From contig NC_044018.1 of assembly GCF_900496995.4 (NCBI RefSeq), positions 29,965,825 through 30,029,824 of the forward strand: 64,000 nucleotides of DNA, in the 5' to 3' direction. Numbering within the stretch: the first letter of the stretch is position 1; each line of letters opens with the position of its first letter. The position numbers were made by a program, and so were the translations under genes. Below the pieces are notes generated by a model. The model did not search any database, was not told where the DNA came from, and saw only the letters and a program-made list of their open reading frames with translations. This stretch comes from Aquila chrysaetos chrysaetos (Eukaryota > Chordata > Aves > Accipitriformes > Accipitridae). Shown piece by piece: positions 12,142-22,493 of this stretch.

Positions 12142-12309
12142 CTGGTGCCACTCACCCCTGAACACTTGCTCTGGTTTTGCCCCTGGGGGGCTGGGGGGGA
12201 GACCTGCCCCCTTTCTGCCTCCCCCTACATCCCACAAATGCCCCCCCCCAAATGCCCCCCAGCCCCCCCAAAAAGACACCAATGCGGGGAGTTTACAAAC
12301 CCCCCCAGC

Positions 12310-12315
12310 TTTATT
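12310..12315 (-). terminator. TARBP2: TARBP2 poly(A) signal (AATAAA on - strand)
   Basis: TTTATT on + reads AATAAA on -, 331 bases past the TARBP2 stop. The NPFF and TARBP2 signals face each other 168 bases apart, so the two transcripts end tail to tail. The 3'UTR between (12316-12645) carries a degenerate GGTCTGTGGGTCC-type repeat. Confidence 0.85.
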
Positions 12316-12645
12316 CCTGGGGGCTGGTTGGCGCCTGGGGACCCTCCTTGCTCCCGGGGGGGCCAGGACGGAGGGTGCCCCCAGGCCCTGAGGTCTGTCC
12401 AGGCTCCGTCTGGGGGGCCGTGAGGCTGTCCGTCTGTCTGTCAGCAGGTCCAGGTGCCCACAGGGTGTGTCAGTGGGGCCGGGTGTCTGTCTGGGTGTCC
12501 GTGGGTGGGTCTGGGTGTCCACCAGTGGGTCCAGGCATCCGTCCCGAGGTCCGTGTGTTGGTCGGTGAGTCCAGGGGTCCGTCTGTGGGTCTGTCAGTGT
12601 CTGTGGGTCTGTCCGGGTGTCAGTGGCTGGGTGGAGTGGGGGGGC

Positions 12646-15600
12646 TCACTTGCCCCCCGCCATGATGCGGAGGTACTGGAGGGCGTTGCGGGCGGCCTGG
12701 GAGCGGGCGCCGTCGCGGGAGGGGGCCGCGCCGTGGCACACCGTGGCCGGCTGCGTCGACAGCTCCACCAGGCACTGGTGCAGCCCGCTGAGGCTCAACG
12801 CATCTGGGGGACGGACGGATGGACATGGGGACAGGCCACCGTCACCCTAGCCCCCCACCCCAACCCCCCAAACCACCCACAACACCCCCCCCCCCGAGCC
12901 CGGGCGGGGGCACCCGTGGGTCTGGTGGGGTGCCCAGAGAGGAGGGGATGCTCACCGATGTCGAGGTAGCTGATGGCGAAGCTCTGCTCCTCGGAGAGCT
13001 CCTGCAGGAGGGCGCAGGCCCCCGCACCCATGGGTGCCAGCGGGTGACTCCGCAGCTGCACGATCTTCTCACCCGCCGAATTCCGTAGGGAGTCCCAGGT
13101 GCAGCCGGGCGCTCGGCCCCGCAGACCCTCCAGCCTGGGGCCCGCCTGTGGGGACAGGGCGCTCGGGGACCATCCCGACCCCCCCACGGGGACTCGGGAA
13201 CCATCTGGACCCCTGCACGGGGATGTGGGGGCTCAGGGACCACCCAGAGTCCCACGCAGGGACACGGGGGCTCAGGGACCCTCCGGACCCCCACGTGGGG
13301 ACATGGGGGCTTGGGAATTGCAGGGACCCCAACACGGGGACACCCGTGGGGGTTCGGGGACCACCAGGACCCCCGTGCAGGGACACCCTTGAGGTACAGG
13401 GGCTCAGGAACCACAGGGACCCTACGTGGGGACAGCCTGGGGACACAGCAGCTCAGACACCGCCAGGACCCCCACGCATGGGGACCCCTTTGGGGACAAG
13501 GGGGCTCAGGGACCCCCCATGTGGGGCCACACCAGTAACGTGCGGGCTGTTGAGACCCCCACGCAGTGTCCCGTCGGGAGACATGGGGGCCTGGGGACTG
13601 CAGGACCCCCCCCCCCATTCAAGCACCCTCCATGGGGACCATGCCCACCCACCCAGGGACCCCAAATCCAGAGGGTCCCCCCCCCCCCAGGTCACCCTTG
13701 AGTGTCCCCCTGCCCTACTGACCCCCAACTTTGATCACTGGCGGTCCATAAGCCCTGAAATAGGGGGTACAGAGGTGCCCATGTCCCCTGTTAACTTCCC
13801 AGGGTGATCTTGGGGTGCCCGTGTCCCCCATTAGCCCCCCCCGGGGTGGTCCTGGGGTGCCCGTGTCCCCCGTTAACCCCTCGCCGGCCGGTACCATGGA
13901 GAACTGGTCCTCCTCCACTTCGGCCTCGCTGCCCTCCCGCGGTTCCATGGGGACGTTGTGGATCCGCACCAGCATCTTGGCGGCCGCGTTGCGCTTCGCC
14001 AGCTTCTTGGAGGTGCCGCTGCCTGCGGGGAGGGGACAAGGGACACCGAGGTGAGCCTGGCACCCTGTCCTGTCCCCCGACACGCACCCGGGGTTGGGGG
14101 GGCGGAGGAGGGTTGCCCCGGCCCGGTACCGATCTCCACGAAGCGCTCCACGCGGCAGGTCATGGTGAACTCCTTGCGATGCGCCGGCCCCGACTCCTGC
14201 GTCACCGTGTATTCGGGCAGGCGCCAGCCCTTCTGCACCACCAGCTCCTGGCGGGGGGGATGACACAAAAATGGGGGGGTCTGGGGAGGGCAGGGCCACG
14301 GACCCCCCCCTGAAACGGGGAGAGCTGCCTCCAGAAAGGAGCTGCCATCCCCGAAACAGGCGGGGCCAGCCCGAAAATGGGTCCGCTGCCTCCAAAATGG
14401 GAATAGCAATCCCCAAAATGGGGATAATAGTCCCTAAAATGGGTCCACTGTCCCCAAGACAGGGATAACTGTCCCCAAAATGGGGATAACCATCCCCGAA
14501 ATGGGGATAACTCTCCCAAAATGCATCCACCGTCCCCAAAACAGGGATAACTGGTCCCAAAATGGGGATAAACATCCCCAAAATGGGGAGAACTGTCCCC
14601 AAAAGGAGGAGAACTGTCCCCAGAATAGGTCTACCATCCTCAAAACAGGGATAACCGTCCCCAAAAGGGGCAAGAGCACCCCCCCAGCTCGGGAGAGGAA
14701 GCCCCCAAAGGTCACCGCCACCCCTAAAATGGGTAAGGTCACCCCCAAAGGGGCATGGCCCCCCTCGGATAGGGATGGCCATCCCCAAAACAGGCTCGTC
14801 ACCCCCAAAACGGGGATGGCCACCAAGTCGGGGTGGCGGGGGCACGTCTCCTCTTGTCACAGCCCGTGGTGTCACCCACCTGCAGAGCCCCCACGGGGTT
14901 ACACTCCGACTGGGGGGGGGACACGGGCGTCTTCATCTCCAGGGGGGTGCCCCTGCGTGGGGCAGACGGGCACGGCATGAGGGGGGCACGACGGGGGGAC
15001 AGCTCTGAGCCCCCCCACGCCAGGACCCCCAGGTTGGGGAGGCAAGGAGGTGTAACGGGGTGCCGGGAGCTGAGCTTTTCGGGGGGCACGGTGCTCCCCC
15101 TGCCCAGGCCCGGCACCTGGGTGCCCCCCACCCCATTACCTGGGCGAGGGTGGGGGCGCGGCGGGTGCTGGGGGGGCGGCCACGGGGCCGAGCTCAACCG
15201 GGGGCTCTGGGGGGAAAGGAGAGCTTGGGGATAAAAGGTGAGACGTTAACGCCCGAGCTGGCCCCCCCAAACCTCTCTCCCTGCTAATGCCCCAGGCACC
15301 CCCAGCCCCTCGGGTGCCCCAAATCCTGCCAGGCACCCCCAATTCCCTTGGAACCCCAGATCCCCTGGTATTCCCAACCCCCCCCAGGCATCCCCAAGTC
15401 TCTTGGCTCCCCTAAGACACCCCTAATCTCCCACCGCCTCAACGCCCGCCCCGGCACCCCCAAATTCAACTGAGCTGCCCAAACCCCCCCAAATCCCCTG
15501 GGATGCACAACTTCCCCAGCATCCCAAATCACCCTGGGTACCCCCAAACTCCCCGAGATACCCTCAAGCCCCTGCAGACCCCCCCAAACGCACCAGGCCT

Positions 15601-17914
15601 GGGTGCCCAGCACCCCTGGGGTACTCCCAACCCCCTGGGTACCCCCAGACCACCTGCGCACCCCCCACCCAGCACCCCAAAGTTCCCCTAGCACCTCCTG
15701 GACACACTCAACACCCTCCCCTGTGCACCCAGCAGCCCCCAGGCCCCCCCAGCTCCCTCCAACCCCATCCTGCGCTGCACCCTGACCCCCACCCTGATCC
15801 CCCAGCACCCTGGGGACCCCGTCCCCCCCTCACCTGGGCTCCTCGGGGGCGGTGGGCTCCAGCATGTCCCCCCCTTTGAGCAGCTTCAGGGCCACCTCGG
15901 CCGCTTTGTGCTTCGCCGCCTTCTTGCTGGGCCCCTGCCCTGGGGGAGACACCGGCTGAGCAAGGGTTGGGGGGGACGCCTGGGGTCCCCCCAGACCCCT
16001 TGCAGACCACGGGCTGTGCTTACGGCTGCCACAGCCCAGGGGTCAGGGTCCTGGGGGATCCCTCTGCCATAACCCCAGCAGCAGGGTGCCAGGAGGTCCC
16101 CGAGTGTCCCAGGCATTGGGGTCCTGGGTGATCCCTCACCAGGACCCACTTTTTGGGGTCCCAGGAGATCCCCAGGCATTGAGGTCCCAAGCGATCCCCC
16201 ACCAGAACCCACTTATAGGGGTCCCAGGGAATCCCTGAGCATCCCAAGCATGGGGGTCCCAGGTGATCCCCCACCAGACCCTGCTTTTTACAGATCCCAG
16301 GGGATCCCCCACCACAACCCACTTTTAGGGATCCCCCAGCACATCCCCACCATCCTGGGGACAATCCCCGTGTCCTCACTGTCCCCCCCTCCCACATCCC
16401 AGGCAAGCGAGATCCACCCCAGGTCACCCTCTCTGGGCTGTCCCCCCACCTCACCCCCTGCCGGTGCGGGGGTGAGGGAGGCGAGGCAGGGGGGCAGCCT
16501 GGAAGCAGAGGGTGTCAGGGACCCACCGGTGCAGCTGATGTCCCCAACGGTGACACGGAAGGTGAAGTTGGGCTGATGGGCTTGTCCCTCGGCCTTCAGG
16601 AGGTCGTAGCCAGGGGTCTTGCCTATGCGAGTGCCATATTCCTGCAGCAGGCTGATGGGCGTCTTCCCGGGGTTGGCGGCCAGCATCTGCTCCAGGCTGG
16701 GGACAGGGCTGTCACCAGCCCGAGCAAGGGTCAGAGGGGACCGGTGGGGGTACGGATTGGGGGGGAGCGGGGTGGTGGGAGAGGCTGGCACGGCCCACAT
16801 GGCGTGGGGACGTGGGTGGCATCGCCAGGCAGCACAGGGACACGGGGACAGGGGTGGCATCGCCACACGGCATGGGGACATGGGGATGGGGGTGGCACCA
16901 CCATGTAGTGTGGGGACACGGGGACAGGGGTGGCATCGCCACACGGAATGGGAACACGGGGACAGGGATGGCACTGCCATGTAGCGTGGGGGCATGGGGA
17001 CAGGGGTGGCATTGCCACACAGCATTAGGACACAGGGAGAGGGGTGGCACTGCCATGTAATCTGGGGGCATGGGGATAGGGGTGGCATCGCCACATGGCA
17101 TTGGGATAGGGGGACAGGGGTGGCACTACCACATGGGATGGGGACATGGGGACAGGGCTGTCACCAGCCTGAGCAGGGGGCAGAGGGGACCGGCGAGGGG
17201 AGTAAAGTGGGAGAGGATGGCATTGACGTGGAGAGCGGGGATGAGGGGACAGGGCTGTCACTGCCGTGTGGACATGTGGGAAAAGGGGTGGCATCACCAC
17301 ACGGCGCGGGGACACGGAGACAGAGGTGGCACTGGCATGCGGAGACATGGGGACAGGGGTGGCATCGCCCCTTGGCACGGGGACACGGGGACAGGGCTGG
17401 CACCAACAAGCAGCGCGGGGACACGAGGACGAGGGACGAAGCCTCCACGCGGGGTGGGCTGGCGTTCACCACGTGGCACGGGGGACACGGGGAGAGGGAT
17501 GGAGCCCCCGGGTAGCGTGGGGGACAAGGGGAAGAGGGGGCTGGTACCGGCCACACGCCGTGGGGACACGGGGAGAGGGACGGAGCCACCACACGCCGTG
17601 GCGACACGGGTGACACCGCCACAGAGCACGGGGACAGGCCTGTAGCCCCCCCTCCCCACACGCAGCGTACAGCCCGGTCCCACAGACCCCGGTAACCGAG
17701 GGACAACCCCAGGGGCCTACCGGTAGGCCTCAACCTCCCTCTCTCCGTCAGGAGAAGGATAATCCCGGTTCGGACGGGGGTGGGTATCCCGGGAAGGGGG
17801 GGAAGGAGGGGGGGTATCCCGGTAAGGAGGGGTTCGGGGGGGGTAGGTGGGTGTCCGGTACCTGGGGAAGCCGCCGCTCCGCCTGGCCCCGCCGCCCGCC
17901 CCCTCCTCGCTCAT
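12646..17914 (-). CDS. TARBP2: TARBP2 (TRBP), Dicer-associated dsRNA-binding protein
   Basis: Cytoplasmic partner of Dicer that helps load microRNA into RISC and inhibits PKR. Eight coding exons, listed 5' to 3' on the minus strand: 17914-17862, 16696-16527, 15939-15834, 14952-14880, 14247-14130, 14022-13895, 13145-12956, 12803-12646. All have GT-AG borders and phases sum exactly to 331 residues plus TGA. dsRBD1 is about residues 18-86 ([32 protein letters not shown]). dsRBD2 is about 135-203 ([36 protein letters not shown]). dsRBD3 is about 262-328 and ends YLRIMAGGK. Human TARBP2 is 366 residues; nearly all the difference is a shortened linker between dsRBD1 and dsRBD2. The start MSEEG matches the mammalian N-terminus. 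Promoter and start codon lie in a CpG island next to an inverted repeat. Confidence 0.95.
13190..13700. repeat. 39-bp minisatellite in TARBP2 intron 6
   Basis: Tandem degenerate units containing CACG(T)GGGGACA and GGGGGCTCAGGGACC. The CTCAGGGA element recurs at 13233, 13272 and, as CTTGGGA, at 13311, a period of 39; later copies drift to 41-42. Confidence 0.75.
14310..14830. repeat. About 21-bp minisatellite in TARBP2 intron 4
   Basis: Many degenerate copies of TCCCCAAAATGGGGATAAC with variable last bases. Each unit contains a short CCCC/GGGG self-complementary core, so either strand could fold into small hairpins. The array stops about 50 bases before the 14880-14952 exon. Confidence 0.75.
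15140..15206 (-). other. TARBP2: Possible cryptic or poison exon in TARBP2 intron 3
   Basis: A 67-base segment on the minus strand bounded by a pyrimidine-rich TTTCCCCCCAG acceptor and a CAG/GTAATG donor. Skipping it joins the flanking exons in frame and restores the conserved protein. Including it after exon 3 reads an early TGA. In another frame it reads PPVELGP and a Pro/Ala-rich stretch, so it may simply be chance. The rest of intron 3 (14953-15833) is degenerate C-rich sequence with no gene. Confidence 0.3.
15940..16526. repeat. Degenerate repeat of about 60-70 bp in TARBP2 intron 2
   Basis: Repeating CACCAGAACCCACTTTT and GGGGTCCCAGG elements at about 16138, 16200 and 16271 (spacing 62 and 71). 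No coding exon is supported here. Confidence 0.55.
16800..17640. repeat. 38-bp minisatellite in TARBP2 intron 1
   Basis: The GTGGCATCGCC-type element recurs at an exact 38-base step from 16817 to 17121 (nine copies). After an interruption a second, more degenerate run follows, from about 17280 to 17640. Units contain GGGGACAGGGGTGGCATCGC and CACGG(C/A)ATGGGGACA. The interruption (about 17147-17200) is a second copy of the sequence next to the exon 2 acceptor. Confidence 0.9.
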
Positions 17915-18130
17915 CCCCGCCGCGCTCCGTCCCGCCGCCCGCGCCGCCAGGGGGCGCCCGCTGAGGCCCCGCCCCGCGGGGGATGATGGGAAAAGGAGGG
18001 GGCGCCGCGCGGGGGGTTGTGGGAAGCGTAGTCCGCCGCCGGCGGCTGCCGCTTCCCCCCCACCCCCTCCCCCGCGGAGGACTACGCTTCCCACAACCCC
18101 CCGCGCGCGGGGAATGCTGGGAAGGTGGAG
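17862..18130 (-). promoter_or_regulatory. TARBP2: TARBP2 CpG-island promoter with 29-bp inverted repeat
   Basis: A CpG-rich block covers the TARBP2 first exon and continues upstream. A perfect 29-base inverted repeat occupies 18006-18034 and 18079-18107, separated by 44 bases. Each arm contains ACTACGCTTCCCACAA, which fits the promoter motif ACTAYRNNNCCCR bound by ZNF143. Two further related sites follow: ATGCTGGGAA at 18114-18123 and ATGATGGGAA at 17981-17990. There is no TATA box. The motif assignment is family knowledge; binding is inferred. Confidence 0.7.
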
Positions 18131-18242
18131 GACGCGGGAGGCGGGGCTACGTGGCGGTGCCGGGCGGGGGCGGGGGGGGGCGGTCCCGCCTCAGTTTCCC
18201 GCTCTGGACGGGGGCGGGGGGGGGGGGATAAGGAGGGAGGGG

Positions 18243-21200
18243 GGGGCATGGATGGGGACGGGGGGGACAGGGACCCATGGATGGGGACAGGGGGGACAGG
18301 CGGGGGGGGACAGGGACAGACAGACAGGGAAGCACAGGGATCCATGGATGGGGACAATGGGGACAGGGACAGACGGACAGGGAGGGACAGGGATCCATGG
18401 GTGGGGACAATGGGGACAGGGACAGACAGACACGGAGGGACAGGGATCCATGGATGGGGACAATGGGGACAGGACAGACGGACAGGGAAGGACAGGGACC
18501 CATGGATGGGGACAGTGGGGACAGGGACAGACGGACAGGGAGGGACAGGGATCCATGGATGGGGACAATGGGGACAGGGACAGACAGACACGGAGGGACA
18601 GGGATCCATGGATGGGGACAATGGGGACAGGGACAGACGGACAGGGAAGGACAGGGACCCATGGATGGGGACAGTGGGGACAGGGACAGACGGACAGGGA
18701 GGGACAGGGATCCATGGATGGGGACAATGGGGACAGGGACAGACGGACAGGGAAGGACAGGGATCCATGGATGGGGACAATGGGGACAGGGACAGACGGA
18801 CACGGAGGGACAGGGATCCATGGATGGGGACAGTGGGGACAGGGACAGACGGACAGGGAGGGACAGGGATCCATGGATGGGGACAGTGGGGACAGGGACA
18901 GACGGACAGGGAGGGACAGGGATCCATGGATGGGGACAGTGGGGACAGGCAGGGTGGGACAGGGACAGATGGACATGGAGGGACAGGGACCCATGGATGG
19001 GGACAATGGGGACAGGGACAGACGGACAGGGAGGGACAGGGATCCATGGATGGGGACAGTGGGGACAGGCAGGGTGGGACAGGGACAGATGGACATGGAG
19101 GGACAGGGACCCATGGATGGGGACAATGGGGACAGGGACAGACAGACACAGAGGGACAGGGACCCGTGGATGGGGACAGTGGGGACAGGGTCAGACGGAC
19201 AGGGAGGGACAGGGATCCATGGATGGGGACAGTGGGGACAGGGACAGACAGACACAGAGGGACAGGGACCCGTGGATGGGGACAGTGGGGACAGGGACAG
19301 ACGGACAGGGAGGGACAGGGATCCATGGATGGGGACAGTGGGGACAGGGACAGACAGACACACAGAGGGACAGGGATCCATGGATGGGGACAGTGGGGAC
19401 AGGGACAGACGGACAGGGAAGGACAGGGAGCCATGGATGGGGACAGTGGGGACAGGCAGCGTGGGGACAGGGACAGATGGACATGGGGACAGGGACCCAT
19501 GGATGGGGACAATGGGGACAGGGACAGACGGACACAGAGGGACAGGGACCCGTGGATGGGGACAGTGGGGACAGGGTCAGACGGACAGGGAGGGACAGGG
19601 ATCCATAGATGGGGACAGTGGGGACAGGGACAGACAGACACGGAGGGACAGGGATCCATGGATGGGGACAGTGGGGACAGGGACAGACGGACAGGGAGGG
19701 ACAGGGATCCATGGATGGGGACAATGGGGACAGGGACAGACGGACATGGAGGGACAGGGATCCATGGATGGGAACAGTGGGGACAGGCAGGGTGGGACAG
19801 GGACAGATGGACATGGAGGGACAGGGAGCCATGGATGGGGACAATGGGGACAGTGACAGATGGACATGGAGGGACAGGGACCCGTGGATGGGGACAGGGG
19901 GGACAGGGACAGGGACAGGGACAGGGAGGGACAGGGAGCCATGGATGGGGACAGTGGGGACAGGGACAGACAGACACAGAGGGACAGGGATCCATGGATG
20001 GGGACAGTGGGGACAGGGACAGACGGACAGGGAAGGACAGGGATCCATGGATGGGGACAGTGGGGACAGGGACAGACGGACAGGGAAGGACAGGGGTCCA
20101 TGGATGGGGACAATGGGGACAGGGACAGACGGACAGGGAAGGACAGGGAGCCATGGATGGGGACAGTGGGGACAGGGACAGACGGACAGGGAAGGACAGG
20201 GGTCCATGGATGGGGACAGTGGGGACAGGGACAGACAGACACGGAGGGACAGGGATCCATGGATGGGGACAGTGGGGACAGGCAGGGTGGGACAGGGACA
20301 GATGGACATGGAGGGACAGGGATCCATGGATGGGGACAGTGGGGACAGGGACAGACGGACAGGGAGGGACAGGGATCCATGGATGGGGACAGTGGGGACA
20401 GGCAGGGTGGGGACAGGGACAGACGGACACAGAGGGACAGGGACCCGTGGATGGGGACAGTGGGGACAGGGACAGACGGACAGGGAGGGACAGGGATCCA
20501 TGGATGGGGACAGTGGGGACAGGGACAGACGGACAGGGAGGGACAGGGATCCATGGATGGGGACAGTGGGGACAGGGACAGACGGACAGGGAGGGACAGG
20601 GATCCATGGATGGGGACAGTGGGGACAGGGACAGACGGACAGGGAGGGACAGGGAGCCATGGATGGGGACAGTGGGGACAGGCAGGGTGGGACAGGGACA
20701 GATGGACATGGAGGGACAGGGACCCATGGATGGGGACAATGGGGACAGGGACAGACGGACACAGAGGGACAGGGACCCGTGGATGGGGACAGTGGGGACA
20801 GGGTCAGACGGACAGGGAGGGACAGGGATCCATGGATGGGGACAGTGGGGACAGGGACAGACAGACACGGAGGGACAGGGATCCATGGATGGGGACAGTG
20901 GGGACAGGGACAGACGGACAGGGAGGGACAGGGATCCATGGATGGGGACAATGGGGACAGGGACAGACGGACATGGAGGGACAGGGATCCATGGATGGGG
21001 ACAGTGGGGACAGGGACAGACGGACAGGGAGGGACAGGGATCCATGGATGGGGACAGTGGGGACAGGCAGGGTGGGACAGGGACAGATGGACATGGAGGG
21101 ACAGGGATCCATGGATGGGGACAATGGGGACAGGGACAGACGGACAGGGAAGGACAGGGATCCATGGATGGGGACAATGGGGACAGTGACAGATGGACAC

Positions 21201-21860
21201 AGAGGGACAGGGACCCGTGGATGGGGACAGTGGGGACAGGGACAGACGGACAGGGAGGGACAGGGATCCATGGATGGGGACAGTGGGGACAGGGACAGAC
21301 AGACACGGAGGGACAGGGATCCATGGATGGGGACAGTGGGGACAGGGACAGACGGACAGGGAAGGACAGGGAGCCATGGATGGGGACAATGGGGACAGGG
21401 ACAGACGGACACAGAGGGACAGGGACCCGTGGATGGGGACAGTGGGGACAGGGACAGACGGACAGGGAGGGACAGGGATCCATGGATGGGGACAGTGGGG
21501 ACAGGGACAGACAGACACGGAGGGACAGGGATCCATGGATGGGGACAGTGGGGACAGGGACAGACGGACAGGGAGGGACAGGGATCCATGGATGGGGACA
21601 GTGGGGACAGGGACAGACGGACAGGGAAGGACAGGGGTCCATGGATGGGGACAGTGGGGACAGGCAGGGTGGGACAGGGACAGATGGACATGGAGGGACA
21701 GGGAGCCATGGATGGGGACAATGGGGACAGGGACAGACGGACAGGGAAGGACAGGGATCCATGGATGGGGACAGTGGGGACAGGGACAGACGGACAGGGA
21801 GGGACAGGGAGCCATGGATGGGGACAGTGGGGACAGGCGGGGTGGGACAGGGACAGACGG
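18243..21860. repeat. 53-bp minisatellite array, roughly 65-70 copies
   Basis: Tandem units of 53 bases, such as ATGGATGGGGACAGTGGGGA continuing CAGGGACAGACGGACAGGGA. The step of 53 is exact between the copies measured (18661, 18714, 18767). Variants differ at CAATGG/CAGTGG, GGACAGGG/GGACACGG and GATCC/GACCC/GAGCC. About ten copies carry a 14-base insertion (GCAGGGTGGGACAG), making 67-base units. Neighbouring insertions are 120 bases apart at 18951/19071 and 20281/20401, which suggests a higher-order unit. The unit lacks stop codons in several frames on both strands, hence the giant open frames. It lies between the divergent TARBP2 and MAP3K12 genes. Confidence 0.95.
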
Positions 21861-22159
21861 ACGGCGATGGATGGGGGTGCATGATGGGGACAGAGGCGGC
21901 CTGGTGGGGACAGTTGGACGGGGATGGACAGGGTGGGACGGGGACAGACGGACAGGGTGTGAGAGGGATGGATGGGGACAGTGGGGACAGGCAGGGTGCG
22001 ATGGGGACAGACGGACAGGGAGGGACAGGGACAGACGGGGAGGGGGACGGACAGACGGACGGGCAGTGATGGGGACAGGCCAGAGGTGACAATGGTCAGA
22101 CTGGGACCAGCTGGGACCGTCGGGGTGTGACAGGGGCAGGCAAGGAGCTGTGGGGACAA

Positions 22160-22400
22160 ATGGACGCCTATGCTGAGAGCAGACTGGGAGCACTGGGAAT
22201 GGACTGGGAGCAGTGGGGACAGGGGACACCTGGACTGGGAGCACTGCGAGCAGACTGGGAGCACTGGGGTCAGACTGGGAGCACTGGGGACAGAGATGTC
22301 TGAACTGGAAGCACTGGAAACTGGAAGCACTGGGGACAGAAGCACACCCGGACTGGGAGCACTGGGATTGCACTGGGGCCCCTGTGTGGTGCTGGGGCCA
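22160..22400. repeat. CTGGGAGCACTGGG repeat
   Basis: Short degenerate array of GACTGGGAGCACTGGG units, 18-38 bases apart, linking the 53-bp array to the next minisatellite. The sequence from 21861 to 22160 is a decayed edge of the 53-bp array. Confidence 0.7.
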
Positions 22401-22493
22401 GCGGGGGATACTGGGGGGGTCCTGGGGACACCGGGGGGTCCCGGTCCTTGTCCTGGGGGGCTCCTGGGGCTGGTGGGAGGGGTCCCAGTGCTG

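Noticed and set aside
13715-14875. 386-codon minus-strand frame in TARBP2 as one exon
   Set aside because: It reads through exon 6 and the 21-bp intronic repeat; the conserved dsRBD2 sequence is split by GT-AG introns that restore the family protein.
16805-17160. Regularly spaced repeats that could suggest a CRISPR array
   Set aside because: Units are directly tandem with no unique spacers, inside an intron of a vertebrate gene.
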